Assembly: GCA_017165825.1 (NCBI GenBank)
Contig: CM029369.1
Span: forward strand, 18,387,154 to 18,451,153
Length of the DNA stretch: 64,000 nucleotides
From: Hepsetus odoe
Lineage: Eukaryota > Chordata > Actinopteri > Characiformes > Hepsetidae
Direction: 5' to 3'
Shown: one piece after another, positions 1-13,047 of the stretch
Layout: the number at the start of each line of letters is the position of its first letter
Position numbering within the stretch: position 1 is the stretch's first letter
The notes under the pieces: generated by a model
What the model was told of the DNA's origin: nothing
Seen by the model: the letters and a program-made list of their open reading frames with translations, nothing else
Databases searched by the model: none
Translations under genes and position numbers: made by a program

Positions 1-89
1 GAGAGAAAGAGAGAGAGAAATAAGGGAAAGAGAAGGAGAAAAGATGTGTGTAAAGGCAACAAGAAAATCTAAGATAGACAATGAGAGAT

Positions 90-146
<57 letters not shown>
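1..146 (+). repeat. (GA)n microsatellite / purine tract
   Basis: GAGAGAAAGA-rich from the window edge, then an almost pure GA run from about 91 to 146. All-purine on the plus strand except a few bases; it may continue left of the window. Such tracts are prone to triplex formation and length change. Confidence 0.95.
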
Positions 147-150
<4 letters not shown>

Positions 151-2271
151 AAAAGAAGACATTCTTGACTCCTGTTAACACACACCTTAACACACAACAA
201 TCTCAAACAAACTTATTTAATAAGTGCTTATTTAATAAATAAAATTATTTTACAGAGTACAGAGACCATTTCTTCCTTAAGAGATGCTTGAGCCTGATTT
301 ATGATAGTTTGATAGATCGATTTCAGCTCACATTTGTTTTTGTGTTTGTTTGAAAAACAGAATTTCACTGAACTGAGAGAAAAAGGCAAAGAGATTGAGA
401 AAAAGGCCAAACGTCTACACTTCACATCATGGTAGTAGCAAAAGGAAATAATTATTCCAATGGGGCAAAAGGCCATTATGTTTAGAACCAGGGTTTGAGT
501 GCTGGCTTTAATCTGAGAAAGCCCTGTGAGTGGGCACAACATTCTCAACGCTCTGACAACCTCCTGCGCAGTGAGCAATGCCTCTTACTGCACTGTGACT
601 ATACATTTCCTGTTGAACAACCCACGTGTTTCGATTCAAAAGAGTCCAGCCTCATTACAAGGACCAGACACAGCATTTAAGCAAAGTACACTCGTCTGCA
701 TGGGCTGGAACCAATTCCCAATAAAAGCCAACCCCCTGTTGTCTTCTGCTCTTATAGTCTTTGGCTCTTTTCGGTGTCTGGAGGCCATATAATAACCACC
801 CAGTGACAAAGACCACATCAATAATTAAATCTGCGCAAATTGCAGAGGGGAATTAATCACCAGTTGGCTGAATGAAATCAGTCCCGGCTCATCAGACACA
901 GAGGTCAGAGAACTGAAATTTGGCTGTGGGCGACCACTGGGTGAAAATATCAAACCGCAGCCATTTATTGCGGCTGCTTTTTCATTTTGATGGTCTATCC
1001 AAATTGTGCTGCGCTCCTGTTCTCCTCCACTAGCTCTAAGGTATGAGAGGAATCATTGGACACTGAGTGCCTACGTGATCCTATAAACCATTACAAGATC
1101 ACTCTAAAAAAATGACCATGGCAGACACAGCACTCATGGTTCAATCCAATTTTTTTTATCCGGATGTTGTTTGTGATTACAGCTAAGTGTATGGGAAAGC
1201 TGAGCATACATCAAACCAAAACAATACCAGAATAGAAACAACTCTGATTCCCAAAGACTCCCACTGATATTCGTCTTGGTCCTTCCTGTTATAATGGACA
1301 CAGCTGAAAAGGGCAGTCACCTCTTGACCACAGGACCTCTGTCCATGCAGCTGTAACAATGTCTGTGGAAAGCAGGGAAAGAAAGGCAACATCGCTGCAT
1401 TTCCTATTGACTTAGAGCAGAGGCCTCTGCTTCTTCAATGGAAACACTGTGGCTTGGAAACTAGCAGCATAATTTGCTATCAATACCTGCCAGACTGACT
1501 AGTGATTTATAGCGGACCTTTGAAGGTGCTGAAGAAAAACTGGAGTAACGTCTTTGCTTCTGTTCACTGTGCACGTTTGACTCATGAAGTTCTGCAAATC
1601 CTTCAACAGGGGAGAGAAAAAATGTCCCGGCAGGCAAAAGAAAACAAGTGGGTTGGAAATTTGGCTTTTGATTTAAACTGTGCATTTGAGACACCAAACC
1701 AACCAAGCTCCAAAATTTGACTCACTGGTGATTGTCGAAGAAGAATAAAGGTGCAGATGAACAGAGGACACCTACCATATGTGAGCTGGAATAGAAATAA
1801 CTAAATAGAAAAGAATAGAATAAATAATATATAGAATATCAGAAATAACTGTTCTTAAATGAACCGGAAGAGAAGGGCTCCAAGATGCCCTAAACTGTGA
1901 GGATTAACTATTAAATACACATTTTGGGAGGTAATTACTAGGGGTGGGAACTGCCAGAGAGGCAACAGCAACACACTATCACAGTATTGGGTCGCCATAC
2001 ATTTCTGATATATTCTTGGACCTGAAAGCAGCTGGATTCTATACGTCATCTGCAGCCAGTCAGTGATTGACCTTATGTACTATGAGAATGATGAGGTCTT
2101 GGCTTGTTTAAGAGTAAAATTATGAGACTAAACAAATATACAAATGAAGATTATACATTTTAATATTAAATAAATATGTAATATAATATGAAAAAAATCA
2201 TGTATAGAAATGTCTTTTCTCCTACTTTATTTTAACATTGTTGGTATCATTTATATTACCCAGAGGAACTT
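147..2271. other. Presumed sema5b intron, left part; no gene recognised
   Basis: AT-rich single-copy-looking sequence. The open frames on both strands are short and carry no family motif. A 6-bp inverted repeat (GCAGCC...GGCTGC) sits near 956-976. I saw no exon with paired splice signals. Confidence 0.6.
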
Positions 2272-2412
2272 GCATTTCCTGATTACAGGGACAGTCTCCC
2301 AGGAGCTACTTGGAATTAAAGGCCTTGCTCAGGCCAGTGGTGGTTGTGCTGGAGGCGGCAATTGAACCTGCAACCTCTTGGTTAATAGGTGAGTATCCTA
2401 CCATAAGACCAC
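2272..2412 (-). mobile_element. tRNA-derived SINE (family B), tail-truncated
   Basis: Minus strand: GTGGTCTTATGGTAGGATAC, B-box-like GCAGGTTCAATTGCC and CTGAGCAAGGCCTTTAATTC, then GGGAGACTGTCCCTGTAATC. It aligns by eye with the element at 14,373-14,572 but lacks the GTCGCTCTGG...AAATGCC tail. It lies in the intron downstream of the 46-bp sema5b exon. Confidence 0.65.
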
Positions 2413-5400
2413 GAGTGTGGTGATATTGGCATATTAGCCTTTTTTTTGACAAGAATAACTTTTTGAATAAGTATGTTATTTCAGGCAATGTTTCTTTTTA
2501 ATTAAAAATGTATTTATATAAATACACCTTTAGGTTATTTTTTCAAATTCATTTCTCAAACATAGCCTGACGGCCAGATGTAATGGGCCTTTTGAAACAG
2601 GTTTCCATTGTTAAAAAAAAAAAACAACAACATTTTGCCCAGTAAAACATAATAAAATGGCCATACAAGTCTAAGGAAGCACTGTTGGTGCATCACTGTA
2701 CACTAAAACATACAAACTATCATATCTTCTGGATTCTTCACAGCAGCGCCCTTTCCCTTTATACTTTTCATTATTACTCCAGTACTCTTTACTAGTATTC
2801 TAATTAATTCTCTCTACAGTAACCTAGCACTTACTACTGAAGCACATTCCTTACTCTTTCCACCTCTGACCATAGTGCTACTGAGGTACAGAAAGCCTAG
2901 AGTTCAGAACATGTTTCTTCACAATGTGCGAGAGCAGACTAGTGAGATACAGGAGAATTTGGGTGATTTAAGAGAGCTCCATGAACCGGTCTGCCCTTCA
3001 AGCTCTGACTGTTTACAATCCGGCCTTGTTAAAGCAGCGGCCTTATCTCCTAAAAGCTTCTCTACACACTGAGAAGAGCTCTCTCTCCCTTCATCTTCAT
3101 GCAGAACTTCTCCTCAGTGACACTGAGATCTGGCTTCTCATCCTTTTTCTAGCAGAACCTCAGACAGCTCAGATTTAACCAAGTTACATGTCAAGATCCT
3201 CTTTCACGCCAGACATTGGTAGTAGATTTTGCCTTGAACCGCCTCTCTTTTTGCCCCAAAGAGCATGTAAGTGATGTTAGCTGTGACAGTCGTATTACTG
3301 AAGGTAGACAGATTGTTCCTTTTGATTTTTCATGTATATTCAAAGAACGGACAGGGCTGATTGCATTTTAACAGCCACAGCACATGGTGGCTCTTTAAAC
3401 TCAACCAGGCATCAATCACATGAAAAATAGTTTGTAAACAATACTGCCCACTAGGACAGCCCATGATTACATCCTTCCTCTGAACAGAACTATTATTCCA
3501 ATGTCACACACTGGCGGGTGTGAAGAATAACTAGGAAACTTGCTTAGCTGCAGGCAGAAGTCTCATGGAAAACCTACGTAGCGCTCAAATTTAAGAAGTC
3601 TATCTATGCTAAACTACACATCTGTTCAATTTTCACACATGCCTTTTAAAGGAGGAGGATCAATATTGGGGGAGAGCGCATGTGAGGAGAGCTGTTCACG
3701 GTTCCTCTTTTAGCGCCACTGTAATGAATCTTGGATATTGCGTAAGGGAGCGCCCAGCAGGAGCTACAGGAACAGCATGAGGGTGGGACTCAATCAGAGC
3801 ACCCAGTGACTTCCCTAGCGTGCCAGACAACCCAGTGAGAAGAAGCAGCCTGCCAGGATCCTCACATCTTTCTCATTCATGCCATCCCAACCTAGAGACT
3901 TCATCAAGCAAACCGGCCCACATGAGGAGGAAGCTGTGAAAATGTAATGCTTTTGCTGCACACTCTGTGAGCACTGGGGGATTGGCATGCCTTGTGAGAG
4001 CCTAAAGGACTGATCTCATCATTAACACTCTTTTTATCCTAGCTCTTAGCTGATTTAAAATAGCTTCTAAATTGTGAACTTTGTTTTTTTAGTTTTATCC
4101 CTTTGTTATGATTTACACTTTATGTATCTGTAGTAAGTCTGTTTCACATTTACATGTCAAAATCAAGTTAATATTATTATTAATTTTGTTTGCTGAAGTG
4201 TAAAATTTCAGTTTGATTTCATTTACGCTCACTTAAATGACCTTTGACATTAACTTTATGACCTTTTCTTCATGGTTTAATGTCAAAAAATAAATTATAA
4301 AGTTTTTTAAAAGTGATACATTGATATAAACTAGGGCTGAACAGTTTAGGGACAATATGTCATAGCAAGTTTTCCAAACAGTAATTAATTGGAGTTTTCT
4401 CTCAGAACCCTTTTTCCCAGAATGCAATAATGTATTGCCTTTACTATAAGTTAGCTTCTTATTCATTATGTTGACTCAATGTAATACTTTGTAAGGCAAT
4501 CAGAAACATCACCACATTGTGTGAAAAGTGCTATAGATGCAGAGATTATTAAAGTATAATTGTCTCATGATAACTTTTCTTTGCTCTCCTGAGATTAGCT
4601 AGTAATAGCCTTGCTGCTCTGATGAGGCAAAAGTAATTTAAATGAATGTACTGATATACCAAGCAACCTCACAGCTGCTTAATGTACACACGGGCACATA
4701 TGGCACTTCAGGGTCATTGAAAGCACTTAGGCTAACTGAAAAACTAGGACTGGTTTTGGGCCACGTTTCTGGTCACAGCAATCCTGCACTTCTATACTTT
4801 TGCTTAAATGGGAACAGCGGGCATTCTGGTAGGGTCAGCTCTCTCAATGGCCCAGGCATGCGTTCAGAGTGAAGGCATCAGCACTTCTCACCTCTTCCAG
4901 CTCTGTAAAAGGCTCCCATTTGGCCCTGGGGCCCTACTGCCAAAGCCTGCATGTTTGGCAGCAGGACATGCATTTCAGAGATGAGCTGGCTGCTGCTCAG
5001 CTCCATTCCATTGCTGGCTGACAAATGCACAATAACACTAATGGTGTGAGGGCAGGGACGAAAGGAGGGAAGGAAGGACTGATACCTCACTGGTGGAAAG
5101 GCAGGCATAGGGCAGGCAGTGTGGACACGTTGATGGATGACTAAGAAAATATATGCTGCAGTTTTGAGCGATGCTCTTTTACTCTCAATGAAAAATTAGA
5201 AATGGGAAGGATACATTTTCCCCTTAAAACTACCCCTATCAAAGTGTTTCTTTAAAGCTCCGAAGTGCAGGGAGATGGAGATGTTTGACACAGCCCACAC
5301 AAGCTCACTTTCTCTTTCTTTTGCAGCTGTTTAGGCATTCTACTGGGTAGAGACTTTCTCCTTCAGCTGCTGGTACGGTATCTGCTCATCGATTTGGACC

Positions 5401-6196
5401 CTGGCACTGCTTGTGACGCTTCAGTTAGCCCAAATGAAGAAAGATCCGTCTTGTTTATTCCCAGCTTTGGGTCACCCATGGGAATTGGGCAGAGCTATAT
5501 GGGCTGAGGTGAAATGGAACAAAATGAAATTGCTGCTAACTTTCTCCTTTGGGACACTTTAGTGACAGTATAGAAGTCAGCTAGCAATAGCAGTACTGAA
5601 AGCTAAGAGGTTAGTAACAAATTTCACAGAAGTCAAGGAAACAATACAGAATGTTAAAATACAAGGCTTAAATGAATCATTCTCTGATAAACTCCAGTTT
5701 ATCTCCAGTTTGGAGCCAGTCATCCAGAAATATTTTACTCTTAGTTTGAAGACCATCCATCCTACAAACAAAGACTCAATATATGGCCCAAAAGCCATTG
5801 CAGTAGATATCTTTCAACTGCCTCATACTGGTATTTAATGCAACAATAAACCACAGCCAAATGAACCCTGGGGCGAGAGCAACCAGTCCACCTCACATTA
5901 TCATCCAGCCTGAAGGCAGTCTTGGCTGACCTTATAAAGTTCTCATATGGAAGTTGAAACATGCCAAGCTTAAGTCAAAATATGATGCTTTATATAAAGA
6001 TGCCCAAATCTGTTTCTATGCTGGACACTGCTGTCTCCTTTGAAGCCTTTCCTGATGAGTTTGGGAGCTGAACCCACTGTCAGAATCAATAACCATAAGC
6101 CAACACTTCCTCACTAACAAAACCCTTATTGAGTGGACAAGCCTGGCACAGCCTTAGCTTTCAATCAGCCACAACTAGATATAGCTTTCTGCTCAC
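2413..6196. other. Presumed sema5b intron; no gene recognised
   Basis: Mostly AT-rich with no recognisable coding motif. The next semaphorin exon was looked for here on the minus strand and not seen. A plus-strand acceptor-like CTCTTTCTTTTGCAG near 5,310-5,325 has no convincing exon after it. Confidence 0.6.
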
Positions 6197-6242
6197 CTGT
6201 ATTAGTGAAATGTTGCTTAGGTTTAGGCGGAAGAGGTAGTTT
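6197..6242 (-). CDS. sema5b: sema5b exon 3 of the coding region (46-bp small exon)
   Basis: A very short exon flanked by acceptor TTCGAATATCTCTACAG/A and donor ATACAG/GTGAGC. It completes the Arg codon of GAR and adds NYLFRLNLSNISLIQ, the near-invariant semaphorin strand N-Y-L-[FY]-R-L followed by the class-5-like L-x-x-[IV/L]-S-L-[IL]-Q. It contains a potential N-glycosylation site (N-I-S). It ends in phase 0. The next expected exon, which in the family begins with a T/V-E-W motif, was searched for on the minus strand from 6,196 down to 1 and not found, so it should lie left of the window. Frame continuity over three exons makes chance very unlikely. Confidence 0.9.
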
Positions 6243-7373
6243 CTGTAGAGATATTCGAAAAAGAAAACAGTTAGATCACAAGCACTAGCAAGCTATTCAT
6301 AATATAGCCTTTAAATGTTTACACTACTTATAGGTCAACAGTGAATAAAATCCAAGAAAATTGTTTGGAAGGGAAAAAAAGGTTCTTTATTTGTTTATTT
6401 TTTGCATACGACTTTTTTCGATTACAAATTTTTCTGACTTTACCATTCAGAAAAAAAAAGTCAATCCATGTCACCTTTTCTATTTATCTGGTCATTTCAT
6501 GGATTTCTATAAAAAAAAAAAAACAGTTTCATGGAAAAATAATAAAGCTATTTATTTGTTTTTGGATTTTAATCTCATTATGGTCTGCTTACAGAAATAA
6601 CTAAACTGAACTATTAACTGGTATTAAGATGACACATTACATCACTTTACAACAACTATGATGATCATGGTTTGATGGAATGAACATGAATGATTTCTAC
6701 ATTTCTGTAGTATTTCTAGCAAATGCATGAATGATTAACTTCTTCTGTATCGGAAGCCAAACCAAAGGTTTCTAATGATAAATAACAGTTTGCCAATGAA
6801 AGCCCACTTTTTTCTATTTTCTTTTACTATTTTGTTTTAAAAATGCAGATGTGTTATTATGTCTTAATGAGCTACTATTTTTAACCCATGTTTGATTATA
6901 AAGGACTTCATTAAAATACTAGACCTATGGACAGTTGAGAAAATGCAGAAAATATCTCATTAAAAGGCACACAAAACTGTTTTGTGGCTTATCAGAATAC
7001 GTTTTCTTGGTCTTGAGGATGGATCATGATCATTATTACGTTTCCAGAATAGATCCTAGTCTCTATTTCCAACCAAACCAAGAGACAACATGCTGCCATG
7101 GAATATAAGCCTCTGCATTTTACCTGTGGTCCTGCTGCTGTCGACACTGGCATATAAAAAAATATGGACGTTGCAATTAAAATAATTTTTTGACACACAT
7201 TTTTTAACCTAAAAGTACAAAAAGGGCTAAAAACTAGCTGGACCACTATTTTGCCAGACTGTTTTTTTTTTTTTTTTTAATAAAAATCCAAGAAATGACA
7301 TGACAGCCCTTGGAATTTGGCATATAATGACACACAACAATTCACTAAGCAGTACTGGGTGTTTTGAGGTTAC
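6243..7373. other. sema5b intron between the 46-bp and 100-bp exons
   Basis: A 1,131-bp intron, bounded by donor GTAACC (7,373 end) and acceptor CTCTACAG (6,243 end) on the minus strand. It contains poly(A)/poly(T) runs (6,521-6,533; 7,262-7,278) and nothing else recognisable. Confidence 0.8.
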
Positions 7374-7473
7374 CTTGCTCCTACTATCAGTTCATTCCTA
7401 GTAAGGTCAAGGGTGAGCTGGGAGTAGTCTCGTACACCAGGATGGGAGAAAGTGGAGATCCAGGGGCTGAGTG
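7374..7473 (-). CDS. sema5b: sema5b exon 2 of the coding region: start of the sema domain
   Basis: 100 bp between acceptor TTTTGCAG/CA and donor GCAAG/GTAACC. Joined in phase 1 to the signal-peptide exon it reads A-LSPWISTFSHPGVRDYS, then QLTLDLTRNELIVGA-R. This matches the opening of the class 5 sema domain (PW, then DFSQL, then ELVVGAR/QLIVGAR). The W-x-x-x-F-x-x-P-G-x-R-D-[FY]-S-Q-L pattern is closer, by eye, to SEMA5B than to SEMA5A, which has A-K-N-A-V-D-F there. The exon ends in phase 2 and the next exon supplies the last base of the Arg codon. It is separated from the signal-peptide exon by a 14.3-kb intron. The paralogue assignment rests on memory of the family and could shift to a teleost duplicate (sema5ba/bb). 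Confidence 0.88.
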
Positions 7474-7805
7474 CTGCAAAAGAAGATAAAACAAGTAAAG
7501 ATTACAACAGTTAAAAATAATAAGCACATTTAATCTGATAAGCAGATTTTTGGCAGTGGATATTACAAGCAGGTAACAACTTTATATATTTTTGCGGCGT
7601 TCCTAAACCCATGGCAAAAGTCATGTCAGCATGTGAGTGAAATACATCACTTAGTGAGTTCTTTCAGTATTAGTTATCTCGATGTTCTTCTTTTTTGATT
7701 ATTGGCCTCTTAAATACAGTGGGTGGTTTGGTGCAAAGGTCGTGGTTGGGTGTTTGAGTAACACCAAAACAACTAAATTAAAATATGCCTGTATCCCTTT
7801 GTAGG

Positions 7806-7870
7806 TAGAACGGTGGTGCAGTGGTTAGCACTGATGCCTCACATCAAAAAGGCTCGGGTGCTTTTAGACA
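7806..7870 (+). mobile_element. SINE head fragment (tRNA-like 5' end)
   Basis: GGTGGTGCAGTGGTTAGCAC-TGATGCCTCACATCAAAAAGGCTCGGG resembles the 5' tRNA-like head of another common fish SINE. The sequence after about 7,870 is not recognisable as SINE body. It sits in the large sema5b intron. Confidence 0.5.
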
Positions 7871-10800
7871 GTTTGATTTTTCTTCATCTGTTGGAATGCT
7901 TATTCTTTATTTTAACCAAACTTGCATTTACAGTATCTTTTACAATTTCCATTTCCCCTTCTGGGCAACTATGCGTTGAGTTCAAGCCATGGTGAACTGG
8001 CCTTCATCTTCAAAATAAAAACCTTTGTTAACTATGACTGATGAATCTCTAAAAAGTATTTGAAAATTGTCAGAAATCCCAAAGTGAGTGCTGTAGGTAG
8101 GGGTCCAAAAAGCAAATGATTACATCTTATATGCTATTCTAGAACCTCCCATTGCTCATTTTGGTCACTCAAGTGGAGAGAAAGCTAAAGCTATGCTTAG
8201 TACTGCAGGGCTACCCCAGCTAGTGGGACAGGAGACTGTACAAGTACTTCTTAAAGCTCCAAAGTTAGATCAAGGCCCTGGCACTGGGTTCAACACAGAG
8301 TCACGAGAGAGACCCAGCTGAGAGGTACAATTCTGGCTAGGACACATCATGAGTGCTGATCCTAATTCAACATGACACTCAGTCAAAACTCTACAACACA
8401 TAAAAGCACTGTGACACCAGCTTCTAGTAATCAAAACAATTTGCCCTGGAAGATATTTAGGGCACCCGTTGGGTCTTTCTGAATAAATGACACAAAAAGA
8501 GTATTATGTAAAAATAAAGCCTTTGTGACCTTAATGTGTCCCACTGAATGGGATCTCAATGTGAGGGGGAACTAATATAAAAGGATAATTGTCATATTTC
8601 AAGTAAGAACAAGATATCACAGCAGCTCACTCAATATAACATGAGGAAAGTGCCTCTAAATAGTCTACAACTTTTATCTGATTCTTAAGAACCTAAACAA
8701 AATCTGAATTTATATGGGATTATTATTTATTTTGTATCTCAGTCGCCTGCAAAACTGTTAGTTTTGTTTTGCAGCATTGGATAGCATTAGTCTATAATAG
8801 CACAGAATCTCTGTAAAAAGTCTAATGGAACATAATGTAGATATGGTAACATAGCATGTTCTTCCAAGTAGGACTTGCGAGATGTTCTTTGAAGATGCTA
8901 AACAAATGCAGCTGCATGTGTACAGGTCAGAGATGTGGTCACCCTGCTTCCCAACCAAAACATGTCAAATAAAACTATTCAATGCAGCCTGCATCTCTCT
9001 TGGGTGAGTAAGTCTTCCAGATGTTTGGGTCAACTAAACAATCTGTCTGTCACACGGGAACACAAATCTGGACGATTTAAGGCTTCCCAGAAATCAGATG
9101 CAAGCCTACCAGGAGACATGAAAAGAGCACATTATTCCCCTGCTGGGAATACATTAAAAGGTAACATTAAGTATGTGATTAAGATTAACTGGGACCATAT
9201 GGCACCAAAATTTAAGGCGTCATTTAGACAAGCATAACAGAACAGTTTTGTAATCATGGGCATTTGTGCTACTACTTGTCCACATCAGAGCTTCAGGGCA
9301 CACCCAGCCATTCCAATCAGGTTTAATAAGTAACTATGGCCTCAAATGAGTCTGATAAGTGGACTCCTGCCCCCTGAGGAGTGCAACTGCTATAAATTAT
9401 GTATAAAACCACATAAACCCAATCTTGAATTTTAATTGTGCCACAACCATCCACGGGTCCAAAGTCAGCACAACAGCTCTTGGTTGACGCTTCGTTGCCT
9501 CGTATGTTGTTGTTCTAGAGAAGGTTCTGGATGTGACATACAAAGTATTACGCAGTCAATTGGACACTATCCTCCAAGTCTACTCAGCTGTAAGCAGACA
9601 CTGCATTTGGAATTAATTACAGCTAATACTACCTTGCATTCACACTTGTTGGTCATTTGATAAAGTGAATGTTTCATACAATATCAATTAAATGTAAAAC
9701 AATGTAAGAATTATGCAGCCATCTTTAAAGCACATTCATTATCTTACATTTTGAATCCTAGAAGTAGCCCATTTTAGAAGCGATGTCAACTTTTTCACCT
9801 TTCCACATATTCTGAGACACTGCTGCTCAAAATTACTTTCTGGAATTATTTTCTTCTTATTCTTTCTCTAAAATACTCTTTTTTCATTTTGGAAATAAAT
9901 TAATGTAATCATGTGCTGGATTACTTGTATTTTTTCAGGTAAAAACGTCAGTTTTATTAAAGAACAAGCCTATAAATTAAAATGCTTGAAAGTTTTTAAT
10001 GGCCGATAAATTGCAGGTGTACTGCAGGATGTAAATAAAACATTAATGTCCAAAAAACTGATATGCAGGCCCAGTTGACTTCAGTCTTGGATCAAGATAG
10101 AAAGAGCACAGAAACAGGCTTTCAAATGTACTTTCTATGTGGCTTTAAACAAGGGTTCATTACTGGAGCACAGCTTTAGTCAAAATCACTGGCTAGTGTT
10201 TCAATGTAAACCGTGACTAAGGTGAAATCTGTATTTAGATCTATGGGACAGACATCAGTAAACAGGGCTGGAAATTGGTTGAAAGTGCACATTCTGTGAC
10301 TTTGATGCTCTTGCATTAATATGATAAGGAAAAACAGAAAAGCATCTGTTTCTCAGGTTACTGAGAAAGTCAAAGCAGGACGTGATCTGAATGTGACAGC
10401 AAGGCCAGGCCTTCCACAGTCACACAAAGATGGATTTTTACAGTAGAGCTGCAGCGCATAAAGCTTTAATTATAAAGACAAATGATTATTTGGTAGTTCA
10501 GCAGTGGAAAAGCACAGCCAATGGTATAATGAGTGTGGAAAAGTGATATAGTCAGATGAGCCATCCTTTACCATCCACATTTACCGAAAGGGGGTGAGTG
10601 CACATCTGGTAAATAGCAAGAGACCTGCGTAATGCTTGGCTTCACTGAGAGGTTCCAGTGGGTTTGTTTTGCTGTGAGGTATTCAGCTAATATGGTTTGG
10701 GTCTCCTTGTCCACCAAGAAAAAATATTTAAATTATTAAAATTATATGCTGCACAGTTTTTCTGACTGGTTACTTGTAATTCTGACTATTTCTATGGTCA

Positions 10801-10909
10801 TCTGATGGGGGTCTTCCAGGACAACAGTGCCCTTTTCTACTGGGTATGATGGGTCACTGAACGGTTTAAAAGTATATAAAAAAAAGAACAAAAAGCAAAT
10901 GTAAAAAAG

Positions 10910-10932
10910 TATATATATATATATATATATAT
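10910..10932. repeat. (TA)n microsatellite
   Basis: An uninterrupted run of alternating T and A, 23 bases, inside an A-rich stretch of the large sema5b intron. Confidence 0.95.
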
Positions 10933-11232
10933 CTCAGGGTTAGGTATTCTTTACTGGCAACATTAAAACAGCAAGTGAGGGGTAACCTTTTAAAAGAACG
11001 GTGTTCAATCCCTCCAATTAATGGTAGTTAGCATTGTAATGTGTCTGTCTGCAGATCTACATCGAATATAAGATATTTTGCTGTGAAATAGTATTTTCTC
11101 TGTTCTTGTTTATTAATTAAGCTAAATTGTTTTCTTATCAAAAAATATAATAAAAAAAACATTACAACTTGAAAAACAAATACAACTTGAGTAAAAACTA
11201 AAAGTTTTCAAATGATCTAGTGAGTTCATTGT

Positions 11233-11665
11233 ACACTAGATGTCCAAAACTATACAGACACTCCTATTGAGTGCAATCAGCCTTTTTAAGCAGCTTCCAT
11301 TGCTGATGTGTGTGTGTAATTGTGCACACTCAGCTGACACACACAGAAATGCTCCTGATAGAATAAAATGAACTAAAGCAGCCACAGTGAATCCTTATGT
11401 CACCAACTCAGTGCCAAGAGTCAGTTGGAGGGGTATAAAGCTCACCAGCTTTGGGATGTAGAGCAGTAACAAAGCATTAGCTGATTAACTAATCTTCCAA
11501 CATCAACACCTCCCCTCCCTTATGCGCTTGGGGCTAAATGCAATCAAATACTCAAAGCAATGTTCCAACAAACAAACAGTCAAAAGCCATCTCAGTAGAG
11601 TACAGGCTGTTACTGCAACAATCCTATAAATGCCTTTACTTTTAGAAGAAATGTTCAATGTTTTT
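11233..11665. mobile_element. Degenerate non-autonomous DNA transposon remnant
   Basis: Starts TACACTAGATGTCCAAAACT, close to a TIR-like end (TATA.TGTCCAAA.) of a very common fish repeat. Matching landmarks from memory follow: AGCTTCCATTGCTGATGTGT, GGAGGGGTATAAAGC-TCACCAGC, AAATGCAATCAAATACTC and CTATAAATGCCTTTACTTTT-AGAAGAAATGTTCAA. The right end stops before a second TIR. No transposase frame is left. The superfamily is not assigned. Confidence 0.45.
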
Positions 11666-11744
11666 TTGTTTTTGATCATTCCGCATTCCTTATTGGCGTA
11701 ACTTATTGGTGCCCTGGGGTGCTGAAGTCAGTGTGTGTTCAAAA

Positions 11745-11991
11745 GTGACAACCCTTATCATTGCGAGGTCACAGCACAGCACACGTGAACCACAAAGAAA
11801 TTGGACCTCTGCATTTAACCCATGCACACAAACACCGTGCATCAGTGGGCAGCTATTGAAAGCGCCCGGGGAGCAGTGACGGGGACGGTACCTTGCTCAA
11901 GGGTACCTCAGGGCAACCTACTTGTGAGGGAATCGAACCCACAATCTTCTGAGGCAGGGCCAACTCGCTAACCACTAGACCACCGCTGCCC
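11745..11991 (-). mobile_element. tRNA-derived SINE (family A)
   Basis: On the minus strand: GGGCAGCGGTGGTCTAGTGG (A box), B box GGGTTCGATTCCC (11,928-11,940), then CCTGAGGTACCCTTGAGCAA, the CCCCGGGCGCTTT segment and a tail with GGGTTAAATGCAGAGG. Nearly complete. No clear target duplication was seen. Confidence 0.8.
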
Positions 11992-12993
11992 ATTTACAAC
12001 TACCTACATTTTCTAAACCGACACAATTCAGTCGTTAGTAGAGAATTGTGTGTGACCAGAAGCTGTCATTACAGAGGTGAACAGCAAATGCTCTATGGAA
12101 GATCTTTTACAGCTAAAAAAATCATCCAGCAGTTTGAAGAATGTTCATACAAAAAAAGTGTTAATCCCATGTGTCCCAGAGCACAAGAGTGCATCCTTCA
12201 CTCACTCATGCTGGAAGAGCTGAAAGAGCATAGCACGAATGCCCAGAGAAACAGAGCAAGGAAGAGAAGGGTTGACACATAGCACTGGCTCTGCACACCA
12301 TACGAGTGTAATGATAACCTTTCGGTCACCTGCATGCACTGCAACAGTACATCCCACTGAGGAGGAAGGTGAAGTGTTTAACAGCACAGGGGAAAACAAA
12401 CTAGAGCCAAAAGAGGCACTTCCAGCAAATAGTCCTATCAGCTCGAGTAAACAAAAATGCCTTGAAAGTTGAACGCCCTGAGAGTCAAGACACATTACCA
12501 CATGAGGCTGTTCATATCAATCACCTTAATGCAAATTTTCTTGTATATAAACACTTTAAAGTGAGCTAAAATAAAACTGAAGCCCTATAAGCTGCACTAG
12601 CAGCTAAAACCGTCTGTTTACTCTCTTTAGGAGTTTTGACACTAAAGGCTTACTTCAAAAGACATTTATCCCCTCACTTACTTCTGCCTTTTTATGCATG
12701 GTCGCCTCCTACACTCCATAAAACCTATCTAGCACCAGGCAGTCGACGTACAATAAAGAGGGATAAATACGAAAGCCTGTTTGCTCCCAGAGGTTCTACA
12801 GTTCAGATCCTGGAATTGATGGACGATTATTGCTTTCTTTACCGCCAATTCATGGCATGAGAGATTAATGCATTAGCTTCTAGATCTAGAGGATCTCAGC
12901 TCAACCGCTTGCCTGGCACATGCTAAAGGGGGACATAAATCATAACCTTTATCACCCAGTCAGGCAGAATTAAAACAAACTTCCTCTTTATTT

Positions 12994-13047
12994 CACACAC
13001 ACACACACACACATACACACACACACACACACCTACACACACACACA
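12994..13047. repeat. (CA)n microsatellite
   Basis: CA run of about 54 bases with two interruptions (CATACA and CCTACA), intronic. Confidence 0.95.

Noticed and set aside
950..985. GCAGCC...GGCTGC hairpin followed by T-rich run, resembling a bacterial terminator
   Set aside because: The DNA is vertebrate, so an intrinsic terminator has no meaning here, and the stem is only 6 bp.
5300..5400. Plus-strand acceptor CTCTTTCTTTTGCAG
   Set aside because: No following open frame with a donor, and it is on the strand opposite to sema5b; probably chance.
12994..13047. CRISPR-like array
   Set aside because: Simple dinucleotide repeats without unique spacers; the host is eukaryotic.
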